Source of the DNA: Peteryoungia rhizophila
Lineage (GTDB): Bacteria > Pseudomonadota > Alphaproteobacteria > Rhizobiales > Rhizobiaceae
Reading direction: 5' to 3'
Length of the DNA stretch: 64,000 nt
Assembly: GCF_004912145.1 (NCBI RefSeq)
Contig: NZ_STGT01000004.1
Coordinates: 124,001 to 188,000, forward strand
Below are positions 9,190-17,809 of this stretch, piece after piece. The translations under genes and the position numbers were made by a program. Within the stretch, counting starts at the first letter, position 1. Each line of letters opens with the position of its first letter. The notes beneath the pieces are model-generated. The model was not told where the DNA came from and ran no database searches. It worked only from the letters and a program-made list of their open reading frames with translations.

Positions 9190-11316
9190 TCAAGCGACTT
9201 CAGGATCTTTCATCACCATCTCCAGCTCGGTGGCAGACATCGGTTTTCCGACGAGGAAGCCCTGAAGCTGCTGACATCCGGCTGAGCGCAGCAGTTGGGC
9301 CTGTCTCGACGTTTCCACCCCCTCGGCGGTTACCGGGATCTTGAGCGCGACGGCAAGCGCAATCGTTGCCTCAAGCACACCGCTCCCCTGGCCTTCGTCG
9401 TCAGAGGCCCAGACCAGCGATCTGTCGATCTTCATGCGCTCGAAGCCGAACTGTCGGAGCGCGCCGATCGACGCATAGCCACAGCCAAAATCATCCAGCG
9501 CGAACTTGACCCCGATCTTGCGCAGTGTCTCCATGGCCCGGCGCGACGTCTCGGGGTTCGACATCAACACACTCTCGGTAATTTCGAGGGTCAGTCGCTT
9601 GGGATCGAAATCTTCTCGCTGCAAGAGATCCGTGACCTGTGACGGGAACGAGGGATTACAGAGCTGCATCGGCGAGACATTGACCGACAGGTCCAGCCCC
9701 GTCCAGGCCCGAGCCGTCATCACGGCCTGCTCAAGGATGTGCATGCCGAGTGCATCGATCAGCCCCGCTCGCTCCGCCAGAGGAATAAAGACCTCCGGAC
9801 TGACGAAACCCGCAGGGGTTTGCCACCTTGCAAGTGCTTCAACGCCGCAGATATGTCCGCTGCTGGCGGAGACGACTGGCTGAAAAACCGGTCGGATTGC
9901 TTCACTGGAAATGGCGGCGCGGAGTTGACCTTCCAGGGTCGATAGCCGGTCGCGCTCTCCGTCGAGTGCGCGTGAGTATTCGACCGCACGCCCCCGCCCG
10001 CTTTCCTTGGCCTGATAAAGCGACATGTCCGCGCGTCGAAGGAGCTCCAGCGGCTCTGCCTCCCGATCGGCAAAGGCAAAACCGATACTGGCACCGATCT
10101 CTATCGTGCGACCGCCGATGTCGAATGGTTTTGCCATCTCCGCAATGACATGTTCACTGAACGCCATGGCGTCGTCACGGTCATGGAGGATAGCGAATTC
10201 GTCTCCGCCCAGACGGGCGACCGTTGTGCCAGCAGGGCAAGTGGTCATCAGGCGTCTGGAAACCAGAATGATCAGCTCGTCGCCCACCGCATGGCCCCAG
10301 GCATCATTGACCTGCTTGAAACCATCAAGGTCGATAAGGTGCAAGGATCGGACGCCGGCTGAAGATCTCGTCCACACCCTTAACACGTCGAGAAGGCCTG
10401 CACGGTTGAGCAGGCCGCTCAGGCGATCATGCGTCGCATTCCACTTTTCTCGCGCGGCCATTCGACGAAGCCTGGCAGCCTCGAGGCTTCCTGCGACAAG
10501 GATCCCGACCAGGAACAGGACAAACAACACCAGACCTGTCGTCAGATAAGCGCTGACCTTTTGGTAGACCCTGGTGCCGGGCAATTCCCTTGGCCACTGC
10601 AGATGGGCGATCGTCACGCCGTTGATGTCCTTGACGGCAAAGACCAGCATCTGCGAGGCGGGCTTGGCAAAGCTGAGCGACAGGCCGCGCAGCTGATACT
10701 CGTCAGAAACACGATCGATGACATCTGGAGAGATGACCTTGAAGAAGGTGAGGATGTCGAACGCATCTTGATCAACGGGATCCGAATAGGGCTGAAGAGC
10801 CAGCGATCCGACAAGAAGCAATGCGTCACCAACACGTTGAAAGCTGATGACCGGATTGGCACCAATCTGATTGGCCTGAAGGATCTGCTGTTCGAAGTTG
10901 GCCCCGAGCACTGCGAAGGGGTCGAATGCCGAACCTTTCCAATGGGCCGAGATGACCGTCCTGTCACCTGCCGTGACGACCGCGCCATCGTAAAGCTCGT
11001 AATCTTCGCTGGTCTTGCCCCAGTTTTCATAGGCCCAGGCTTGTGCCTCGGGTGCGTCCATCGCCACATAGGCGTCGTCCCAGACGGCATTGTCTCTGAC
11101 GGTTGCCGCGAGCTTCTCGCTCATCGACAGCACTGCGACTTCTGCAGCCTTTTGGGCTCGTGCGTCATCCATCGCATCGGCCGAACGGCGCATTTCAAAA
11201 ATGGAATGGGAGACCAGCGCAGACAGGATCGCCGCAATGATCACAAAGACCGCGGTGACGGAGCCGATCTGCCAGTTAGAATTATAGGCGCTAAAACGAC
11301 GAAAAAATCGATACAT
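9190..11316 (-). CDS. CHASE4-GGDEF-EAL membrane protein (cyclic-di-GMP turnover)
   Basis: A 708-residue protein. One membrane helix (about 18-40) precedes an extracytoplasmic CHASE4 sensor (DNAVWDDAYVAMDAPEAQAW is the typical CHASE4 core), and a second helix lies near 255-280. GGDEF follows (LIDLDGFKQVND, ARLGGDEFAIL), then EAL (GVEALARW, LTLEITESVLM, LDDFGCGYAS, KIDRSLV, AEGVET). Both catalytic signatures are intact, so it could make or break cyclic-di-GMP. The EAL domain keeps the metal-binding residues seen in active phosphodiesterases. It is a single gene with empty DNA upstream. The sensed signal is unknown. Confidence 0.94.
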   Translation of the reverse strand: MYRFFRRFSAYNSNWQIGSVTAVFVIIAAILSALVSHSIFEMRRSADAMDDARAQKAAEVAVLSMSEKLAATVRDNAVWDDAYVAMDAPEAQAWAYENWGKTSEDYELYDGAVVTAGDRTVISAHWKGSAFDPFAVLGANFEQQILQANQIGANPVISFQRVGDALLLVGSLALQPYSDPVDQDAFDILTFFKVISPDVIDRVSDEYQLRGLSLSFAKPASQMLVFAVKDINGVTIAHLQWPRELPGTRVYQKVSAYLTTGLVLFVLFLVGILVAGSLEAARLRRMAAREKWNATHDRLSGLLNRAGLLDVLRVWTRSSAGVRSLHLIDLDGFKQVNDAWGHAVGDELIILVSRRLMTTCPAGTTVARLGGDEFAILHDRDDAMAFSEHVIAEMAKPFDIGGRTIEIGASIGFAFADREAEPLELLRRADMSLYQAKESGRGRAVEYSRALDGERDRLSTLEGQLRAAISSEAIRPVFQPVVSASSGHICGVEALARWQTPAGFVSPEVFIPLAERAGLIDALGMHILEQAVMTARAWTGLDLSVNVSPMQLCNPSFPSQVTDLLQREDFDPKRLTLEITESVLMSNPETSRRAMETLRKIGVKFALDDFGCGYASIGALRQFGFERMKIDRSLVWASDDEGQGSGVLEATIALAVALKIPVTAEGVETSRQAQLLRSAGCQQLQGFLVGKPMSATELEMVMKDPEVA

Positions 11317-12092
11317 GACATGATCTCATGGCTGATGGTCACACAGGACCGCAGGTGACATCATGTCTCGCAAAAAACGCGCTGCAGGCGCATCTTAGCA
11401 ACGATTAATGTTAAAACCGCGAAGAGATATGGTTGAGGTTTCGTTAGGATGCCTGCAGATACACATCTCGCTTAACCGAGTGGCCGGAAACTTGGCGATC
11501 CGGCCGCATCCAGCGTCACCGACAGTGCGTCTTGTGGTGACGCAGCGCGCCTGATCGCCAGGACGCTGATAAGTTTTACTTAACCATATCGGGCCGTTGC
11601 CTCTGAAAAAACCACGGGCATTGCGTTAACTCGTGGGCTTGCACGGAGTAATCAAAGGGACGCAGCATTTCCGCATATCTCAGGCATGCAGCAGACGTTC
11701 GAACGGTTCGCCAGATCCACGCAATCACAACAGCGATCTGTGAGGATCCGCATGCCTCGCCGCGTCTCAAAAGGGCGAGTGCAGCCTTGACGCGCAAACT
11801 GGATCAGATCATCAGGCTACCGATCGCCAGCGCTCCATTTCTGGCATCGATCTGCCGCGATTTTCTCGCTTTAAAGTCGGGTCTTCAGGAAGAAGATTGC
11901 GAAAAGAATGTCGTTCGCTCAAACGTAAAGCGGCATCTGCATCTTCGTCAGTTTTGTGACGAACAGGGCGGACAAACCCGTTTCTATCCAAAGGCTGAAG
12001 GGCGAGTGTCGGACGAGAAAAGCTAAAGGCTGCTCTGGTCGTTTATCGGCGTTCTTGCGAAACGGCGAATGCCGTTCGAAGCGTAGGATACG
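11317..12092. other. Intergenic stretch of about 775 bp, no supported gene
   Basis: A plus-strand frame at 11787-12026 (79 codons) is open but has no family motif or clear ribosome site. No hairpin or promoter stood out. The stretch may simply be non-coding. Confidence 0.35.
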
Positions 12093-12347
12093 CTAAGCTT
12101 TTGCATTCTCTTGCGCATTTTCCGCTTTCGACAGCCGAGCCAGGAGCGTCTCAATTCGATTGTCATGGGCAATGGGCTGAAGATTCCTGTGGCCTTTCAG
12201 GGCATCGCGAACCATGTCACCGCATGCAAGGCTTCTAAAAATCACCAGACCAACGCTCATTTTACTCTCCTGGAATGCAAGAAAAACTGTGCCCGAGCGA
12301 CAGAGTTCCGAAGGAACATCACATTCTTCAAGCGACCGGACATTCAT
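12093..12347 (-). CDS. Hypothetical small protein (84 aa)
   Basis: Starts MNVRSLEECDVPSELCRSGT after a good GGAAGAGG ribosome site and ends in a charged helical tail rich in Lys, Glu and Ala. The reading frame extends upstream to 12389, but the internal ATG with its ribosome site is the better start. No known domain was recognised. It lies between a long non-coding stretch and the PAS-GAF kinase, which is read away from it. Confidence 0.5.
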   Translation of the reverse strand: MNVRSLEECDVPSELCRSGTVFLAFQESKMSVGLVIFRSLACGDMVRDALKGHRNLQPIAHDNRIETLLARLSKAENAQENAKA

Positions 12348-12590
12348 GGTGGCCTCTTCCAGGTCCCGGGCATGTCGAAGCGAGTACATCGACCGCCCGA
12401 CCTAGTTATCCGGCTTAAGCAGCATCAGGCAGCAGATCGTTTTCTTCGCGCGACCATTGGAGCTGGATGTCAGCACCCAAGATCCGACAAGCTCGTCATC
12501 TTCGCCAGCTATGGATTTGCATGGGACTGGCCATAAATAATGGTGTCGCCGTCGCACGCTTCAAGCTGACGGCTTGTGAAGGAGATGAAT

Positions 12591-14129
12591 ATGGACGAAC
12601 CTCGCTCAAAGGTGGCAGATGATCCAAGCGCGGTGACCGACATTGATACGGTGCCGGTTGGGCTTTGTATGCTCAGCGAGGAGCTCCGCTTCCTACGCAT
12701 CAATGAAACTATGGCCGAGTTTCACGGTTATACAGCAGCGGAACACCTGGGGCGCAGTGTCTCGGAGGTTGTTCCAGACCTCGAACCGGTAGCACGACGT
12801 CTCATGAAGCAGGTCATCGACACAGGTATGCCACTGGGCCCTTTCGAAATTGCGGGGGAAACGCCAACAGATACGGGTATCCAGCGGTTCTGGATGGAAT
12901 GTTGGTCTCCCGTCACGGATGAGCGCGGGGAGATTGTCGGCGCAAGCGTCGCCTCTGTCGAAATCACCGAACGCAAGCGGATCGAACGGGAGAAGGAGGA
13001 GGCTCTCAGACTGACCGAGCGTCGTCTGATGCAGCAGACCGCCATTGCCGAACTCGGTCAGCTCGCGCTTCAGGATGTGAGCTTGCAGACCATTCTGGAG
13101 AAAGCCGTCGAACTTGCGGCGAAAGCTTTGCATGTCCCGCTGACAAAAGTTCTGGCCTTCGAAGATGCGGCTGACAAATTGAAACTGGTGGCCGGCGTCG
13201 GCTGGAACGATGGCCTGGTGGGAATTGCAAGTGTCGGTACGGAAAAGGATTCTCAGGCAGGCTATACGCTGATGGCAAAAGAACTCGTCGTGGTCGACGA
13301 CCTCAGAACCGAGCAGCGATTTTCCGGGCCGGAGCTGCTGAGGCTTCATGGTGTGATCAGCGGAATGAGCGTGACGATCGCAGGGTCAGACGGAAGGCCC
13401 TATGGTGTTATCGGAATCCATGCCGTCGAAACATGCACCTTCGACAAGGGAGACAGAGATTTCCTGCAGTCCTTGGCGGCGATCATTTCCACCGCGGTGC
13501 GCCAACAGGCAGCGAAACTGCACAGCAGCTTGTTGATACGCGAGATGTCCCATCGCGCCGGAAACATGTTGCAATTGGTCAGCTCGATTGCCGCGCAAAC
13601 ATTCAGGCATGCCGTCGATCCGCTTGCCGCCAAAAAAGCATTCGATCACAGGCTGTCGTCTCTTGCTCGCGCCAATCACGCGATCGCTCAGCAAGGCTGG
13701 GTCAATACTCGGCTACAAAAAGTCGTCGAAGAAACCCTTGCACCATTCACCGGAAAGATCCGTATGAACGGGCGTGATGTCCTGCTGCCGCCAGAGCTAT
13801 GTTTCGACCTTGGGCTGGTATTGAACGAGCTTTGCACGAACTCCATCAAGTATGGCAGCTTGGGCGCGGCTGACGGGGTGGTGGACCTCAGCTGGCGGAT
13901 CGACGGCCCCGAAGACGGGTCGCGTCTGACGGTCATCTGGCACGATCCGGTCACGGCACACACGACCATATCATCAACGTCATCATCGACCGGCTTTGGG
14001 ACAAAACTGATCAGGCAACTTGTCGAAAGCAAATGGCACGGAACGATCAGCGTCGAGCAGCACGCCTATTATCGGATGACGCTGGCGCTGCCTATACCCA
14101 CCAGCACCACCGCTGCGCCCGATCCATGA
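12591..14129 (+). CDS. PAS-GAF sensor histidine kinase of the HWE/HisKA_2 type
   Basis: A soluble 512-residue kinase. A PAS domain (about 20-135, RINETMAEFHGYTAAEHLGR) ends at EITERKRIEREKEE. A GAF domain (about 165-305) follows, then the phosphoacceptor region REMSHRAGNMLQLVSSIAAQ, and an ATPase domain with LNELCTNSIKYGSL and GFGTKLIRQLVESKW. The kinase core is of the type that in alphaproteobacteria often feeds the PhyR/EcfG general stress response or single-domain receivers. ATG 12591 is preferred, 6 bp after AAGGAG. A sigma-like gene lies close by at 14302 on the other strand, which may be functionally relevant. Confidence 0.9.
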   Translation: MDEPRSKVADDPSAVTDIDTVPVGLCMLSEELRFLRINETMAEFHGYTAAEHLGRSVSEVVPDLEPVARRLMKQVIDTGMPLGPFEIAGETPTDTGIQRFWMECWSPVTDERGEIVGASVASVEITERKRIEREKEEALRLTERRLMQQTAIAELGQLALQDVSLQTILEKAVELAAKALHVPLTKVLAFEDAADKLKLVAGVGWNDGLVGIASVGTEKDSQAGYTLMAKELVVVDDLRTEQRFSGPELLRLHGVISGMSVTIAGSDGRPYGVIGIHAVETCTFDKGDRDFLQSLAAIISTAVRQQAAKLHSSLLIREMSHRAGNMLQLVSSIAAQTFRHAVDPLAAKKAFDHRLSSLARANHAIAQQGWVNTRLQKVVEETLAPFTGKIRMNGRDVLLPPELCFDLGLVLNELCTNSIKYGSLGAADGVVDLSWRIDGPEDGSRLTVIWHDPVTAHTTISSTSSSTGFGTKLIRQLVESKWHGTISVEQHAYYRMTLALPIPTSTTAAPDP

Positions 14130-14301
14130 GACGTGTCTCGATGCGTGTGCGGACAGCATGGCAAGGGTCACCTTCGTTCCTCTTCGATGCGAGCCTGGCG
14201 TCGGCTTCTGGAGCCTTTCCGATGACCGCTTGACGGCTGATCGTCACCAGCGCTCCGCGATAGCCCCGTTGTGAGCCCAGCTCGGTCTTCTTGCAACTGT
14301 A

Positions 14302-14784
14302 TCAGGCGCGCTGGGCGGCGGCGGCGTGCGAACTTGTCTGTATCCTGGCTCTCTCAGGACGGCTCGCCTCTGATGCTTTTCCTGCAAACGCTGCCTTGGC
14401 ACGGTTCAGGCGGCTTTTGATTGTCCCCATCGGGCAATTGCAGATCGCAGCAGCCTCCCAATAACGAAGCCCAAACACCGTGACGGTCATAAGCACGTCT
14501 CTGTGATAGGGCGGCAGCTGAGACATAAGGGACATTGGATCACGATCGGTAGGCGATGCTAGAGACGCTTGAACCACCTCTCGTGCGCGAATGAGCCTTG
14601 CCAGATCGTTCAGCAAGGCGGGCAAGACACTTTGGGCGGCGCTGATCTCAGATAGATGATCTTGGGCTTGCGACAGGCACAGTGCAACGAGATCGTCAGC
14701 GTGCCCCACATCGTTGCACATCACCCTCGCGAAAATTCGCAACTGAGGCAGACAGTCTGTAACCGTCGAGGGGTGCTGCGACAT
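14302..14784 (-). CDS. ECF sigma-like protein (EcfG/PhyR sigma-domain type)
   Basis: A 160-residue protein. Its first half resembles ECF region 2 (TDCLPQLRIFARVMCNDVGH, ADDLVALCL) but is short and degenerate. Its second half is a good region 4: LPPYHRDVLMTVTVFGLRYW, EAAAICNCPMGTIKSRLNRA. The arrangement resembles EcfG and the sigma-mimic domain of PhyR, but no receiver domain is attached. It may act as an alternative sigma factor, or as a decoy binding the anti-sigma factor NepR. A second, more divergent member is at 33358-33795. No anti-sigma gene adjoins it. Confidence 0.7.
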   Translation of the reverse strand: MSQHPSTVTDCLPQLRIFARVMCNDVGHADDLVALCLSQAQDHLSEISAAQSVLPALLNDLARLIRAREVVQASLASPTDRDPMSLMSQLPPYHRDVLMTVTVFGLRYWEAAAICNCPMGTIKSRLNRAKAAFAGKASEASRPERARIQTSSHAAAAQRA

Positions 14785-14973
14785 GTTTCAACTCCGATGA
14801 TACTACCTGTGAATGCAGAGCAACACCTTAGGTTCCGCTGAAGGCGTGGGGGCGTTGAACATCTTGCGCAAACCCGGTGTTCAGACCTGAAAAGACTGCC
14901 CCACGACAAGCTGAACGACGTCGATGTTGTGAAGAGACAGGAGGCGGAAGACCTTTACGTCTGGCCACGGCCG

Positions 14974-15324
14974 TCATCCGATTTGGCGACAATACCAGTC
15001 GGCATAGGGGGTGTTCTTCACCAAATGCCGGTTGAAATCCGGTGTCCCATCGTCCCACCAAACGGGCCCGCGCTCGCCCAGTGCGATCTTGGCGGCATCG
15101 ACGCGTTGACGCGTCTCGACAACGGTCCGCTCAGCGCTCTCAGGTTTCTTAAGCGCGCGACGCGCAGCCATGAGTTCTTTGACCAGCGCCTCACGGCGTG
15201 CGGGGATAAGAGAAGGATTGCTCTTGCGCCAGAGCCGGCCTTTGACCACGAAATATCGTCCGTCCGGCGTTTCCGGATAGGCATCGGCCTTGCTGGCGAT
15301 AGGAGAGGATGACTTGGTTGCCAT
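14974..15324 (-). CDS. Conserved protein of the LigD/exonuclease cluster (116 aa)
   Basis: A basic protein with the segment TPDGRYFVVKGRLWRKSNPS, then a helical RREALVKELMAARRALKK part, and a C-terminal WWDDGTPDFNRHL...YADWYC motif. Proteins of this type are widespread beside repair genes in Rhizobiales, but no biochemical role is known to me. It starts 4 bp after the stop of xthA, so it is probably the last gene of the same transcript. Confidence 0.75.
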   Translation of the reverse strand: MATKSSSPIASKADAYPETPDGRYFVVKGRLWRKSNPSLIPARREALVKELMAARRALKKPESAERTVVETRQRVDAAKIALGERGPVWWDDGTPDFNRHLVKNTPYADWYCRQIG

Positions 15325-15327
15325 AGG

Positions 15328-16098
15328 TCATTCCAACTCGATCCATACGGGCGCGTGGTCGCTTGTTTTCGGCAATGCCCGGACCCAACGGTCAACGCCT
15401 ACCGCCTTCAACCCGCTTGCGAGCTGAGGGCTCAATAAAAAGTGGTCGATACGCAAGCCCGCATCGCGTTCAAAAGCGTTACGCCAATATTTCCAGAACG
15501 TGTAGACGCTCTCATCCGGGTAAAGCTCCCTCACTGCGTCCGTCCAACCCTGGTCCAGCATTGCGGCATAGGCGCTGCGCACTTCCGGGCGAAACAGGGC
15601 GTCATCGCGCCAGCGCTCGGGTTTGTAGACATCAAGATCGGTCGGCATGACGTTGAAATCGCCAATCAACGCGACCGGGATCTCAAGGTCGAGTAGTCCT
15701 TTGGCATGCGTGTGAAGCCGGTTGAACCAGCGCAGCTTGTAGTCGAATTTAGAACCCGGCGCCGGATTGCCATTGGGCAGATAAAGGCAGCCGATGATCA
15801 CGCCGTTGACGGCGGCTTCAATGTAGCGGCTCTGATCGTCAGCGACATCACCCGGCAAGGCTCTGCGCGTTTCCACTGGCTCGCGATCGCGGGCCAGGAT
15901 TGCAACGCCATTCCAGCTCTTTTGACCGCGCCAGACAGCGCCATACCCGGCTTTCTCGAGTGCCTTGCGCGGGAACTTTTCGTGGGGAGCCTTGAGTTCC
16001 TGGAGACATACGATATCGGGGGCGGCTTCTTCCAGCCACCGCAGCAGGATGTCGAGCCGCCCATTGATGCCGTTGATGTTATAGGTCGCGATCTTCAC
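15328..16098 (-). CDS. xthA: Exodeoxyribonuclease III (AP endonuclease, Xth family)
   Basis: A 256-residue Mg-dependent nuclease that cuts at abasic sites and trims 3' ends during base-excision repair. The whole exonuclease/endonuclease/phosphatase fold is present: KIATYNINGINGR, DIVCLQELKAP (catalytic Glu), IGDFNVMPTDLDVY (Asp-Asn pair), RIDHFLLSP and SDHAPVWIE (catalytic Asp-His). It lies between a 61-codon gene 6 bp upstream and a 116-codon gene 3 bp downstream, so it belongs to the repair operon that includes ligD. Length and motifs are normal. Confidence 0.95.
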   Translation of the reverse strand: MKIATYNINGINGRLDILLRWLEEAAPDIVCLQELKAPHEKFPRKALEKAGYGAVWRGQKSWNGVAILARDREPVETRRALPGDVADDQSRYIEAAVNGVIIGCLYLPNGNPAPGSKFDYKLRWFNRLHTHAKGLLDLEIPVALIGDFNVMPTDLDVYKPERWRDDALFRPEVRSAYAAMLDQGWTDAVRELYPDESVYTFWKYWRNAFERDAGLRIDHFLLSPQLASGLKAVGVDRWVRALPKTSDHAPVWIELE

Positions 16099-16104
16099 CA
16101 GGGA

Positions 16105-16287
16105 TCATGACTTGGCGCGATGATCGCCACGATCGCCTTCGCCAGGCTTTGCATCGTTTATTGCCTCTTGACGCTTGTCGGCAGACAGTGAGCGACCGAC
16201 ATCGACACTCTCTTTGAACTTGCCGTCTTCGTCGCGCCGAACATAGCGCTTGTCGGTACCGGTATCGATCAGTTCGCGCTTGGTCAT
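16105..16287 (-). CDS. Conserved small protein of the repair cluster (61 aa)
   Basis: Starts MTKRELIDTGTDKRYVRRDE after an AGGAGATCC ribosome site and continues GKFKESVDVGRSL. It is highly charged, probably with little fixed structure. The same kind of short protein recurs beside ligD-type genes in rhizobia. The frame is open back to 16347, but that extension has no ribosome site. Function unknown. It lies 6 bp ahead of xthA and is presumably co-transcribed. Confidence 0.75.
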   Translation of the reverse strand: MTKRELIDTGTDKRYVRRDEDGKFKESVDVGRSLSADKRQEAINDAKPGEGDRGDHRAKS

Positions 16288-16368
16288 GGGGGATCTCCTT
16301 CTCGTAAGTCGCGGAGAAACAACGCATGGATCCGGGAAAAGATGCATCCGATCATCGCGTTAGCCACT

Positions 16369-16908
16369 TCAGCGCTTCAAGTCCTGGCATCGCTCCGCTT
16401 CGGCAGCGTCCTTCACCCGTTCAAGTTCGAAGAGATAGCGACGAGCATCCTTCTCGATGACCATCAGCCCCATGAGCGTGTCCTTGTCTTTTTGACGGAA
16501 GTGGTCGGTGATCGGCATCCGGTCATATACCATCGCAGCACTTTGCACGCCGTCATAGGACAACACCTTGAGCCTGGCCGTGGGACCGTGTGCGCGCAAG
16601 CCCCGCTGCAGATAGGAGAAGAGGTTGCGGGCAGCCCGTGTCCGGCCGAGATGGTGAAAGCGAAGCGCCAGATTGACGGGTATTGGCGCGGGATCGATGG
16701 CTGTCAGACGCCGTTCACCTGACTGGAACAGCAAGGCATCCGCCCGCAGATCTTGCGTGAAGCGCTTGCCGAACCATCCGAGATTTTCAAGGACGCCGTC
16801 GAGCGGATGGCCCGTTGGAACTCCGCGGCCCTTCCAAAGACCCACAAGCTCACCGGGATCGACAGGGGCCATTTGCCGGAATATCTCAAACGCTGACGGC
16901 TCGTTCAT
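16369..16908 (-). CDS. DUF4334 / GXWXG-domain protein
   Basis: A 179-residue protein. An N-terminal GXWXG segment (ELVGLWKGRGVPTGHPLDGV, NLGWFGKRF) is followed by a DUF4334 domain (SYDGVQSAAMVYDRMPITDH, KDKDTLMGLMVI). The family is of unknown enzymatic role, possibly a small-molecule binding barrel. The start chosen is the ATG at 16908; the longer frame to 17100 lies inside the next gene. It begins 4 bp after the stop of the HARP-like gene and so belongs to the ligD transcript. Confidence 0.82.
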   Translation of the reverse strand: MNEPSAFEIFRQMAPVDPGELVGLWKGRGVPTGHPLDGVLENLGWFGKRFTQDLRADALLFQSGERRLTAIDPAPIPVNLALRFHHLGRTRAARNLFSYLQRGLRAHGPTARLKVLSYDGVQSAAMVYDRMPITDHFRQKDKDTLMGLMVIEKDARRYLFELERVKDAAEAERCQDLKR

Positions 16909-16912
16909 CTGG

Positions 16913-17809
16913 TCACGCCTCCTTTGAACGGCGTTGGCTTGCTTTCTCCCTCGATCTCGCATCGCGTCGTGCAATGCGTAACTCGTCAAGCGTGGGCAGC
17001 CACCAGCCGTGATGACGCTCCTTATTCGAAGGATCTGATCGGGCCGGCCATGTCGTGACCAGTTCCTCAAGCGTACCGGGTCGCCACTCGAACCAGACAT
17101 AGTCCTCGCCCGCGACAGGTGGAAAGTAGAAGGCTTCGATCGCCTTCAGGTCGGCAAGCTCCCCGGTGAGGCCCAAGAACAAAACCAGCCCGATATGCGT
17201 AGACACCACTCGGTCCATCGGTGGCATCGAAGCAACGGCAACTGGATAACGCTTGCGACGTCGCTCTCGGCGTCTGGCTTTTGTGGCCTCCCCTTCTTCA
17301 GTTCCGCGGAGCGCTTCGCGCCTTTCTTTTCTCGCCTCGGGTTCGCATTGTGCGGCAATCGTCTCGATCATTGGCCAGCGTTGACGGAGATCCTCGTATG
17401 ACCGGTAGGGCACGGCCCAGAGCCGGCGATCGGCATCCCAGCGGACACCTTCGATCTCGCGGATCTTTGAAACCAGTGTCTTGGAATAGGGTGTGCGGAT
17501 CAAAAAGGCGCTCGACCCGACCTCGAGATAGCGACTTTTGATCGGATCAAAGGCGAAGGCATCGCGCCCTCTTTCATCGGCAAAGGAATCTGCCTCAGCG
17601 TCCAGCCTGGCCAGAAAGCGACCGATGCGTGTCTTGGCGGTTCGGCCGGGAACGTACCAGGCTCCTTTGTGCTCACTCCAGCGGGCGCGGGGAAAGGCGT
17701 GACGAAAACGCGCGATCGTCATCCGGTCATGCGGCAATTCCGCGGTCGCACCGACGTCGGTCTCTGTCTCCTCCGACACGCCCTTGCCCGTCTCAGCTTC
17801 GCCGCTCAC
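16913..17809 (-). CDS. Protein with two HARP-like repeats, coupled to ligD
   Basis: A 298-residue protein whose first half holds two related segments: [20 protein letters not shown] (about 33-52) and [20 protein letters not shown] (about 112-131). Each has the W-x(4-6)-W-x-VP spacing of the HARP motif known from SMARCAL1-type annealing helicases. A basic Arg/Lys stretch follows, then a C-terminal domain rich in Trp ([30 protein letters not shown]). Its ATG overlaps the ligD stop by 4 bp, so the two are translationally coupled in the order ligD then this gene. An accessory role in DNA end joining is an inference. Confidence 0.7.
   Translation of the reverse strand: MSGEAETGKGVSEETETDVGATAELPHDRMTIARFRHAFPRARWSEHKGAWYVPGRTAKTRIGRFLARLDAEADSFADERGRDAFAFDPIKSRYLEVGSSAFLIRTPYSKTLVSKIREIEGVRWDADRRLWAVPYRSYEDLRQRWPMIETIAAQCEPEARKERREALRGTEEGEATKARRRERRRKRYPVAVASMPPMDRVVSTHIGLVLFLGLTGELADLKAIEAFYFPPVAGEDYVWFEWRPGTLEELVTTWPARSDPSNKERHHGWWLPTLDELRIARRDARSREKASQRRSKEA

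Noticed and set aside
11787..12026. 79-codon plus-strand frame as a gene
   Set aside because: No ribosome site, no domain, and composition unlike neighbouring genes.
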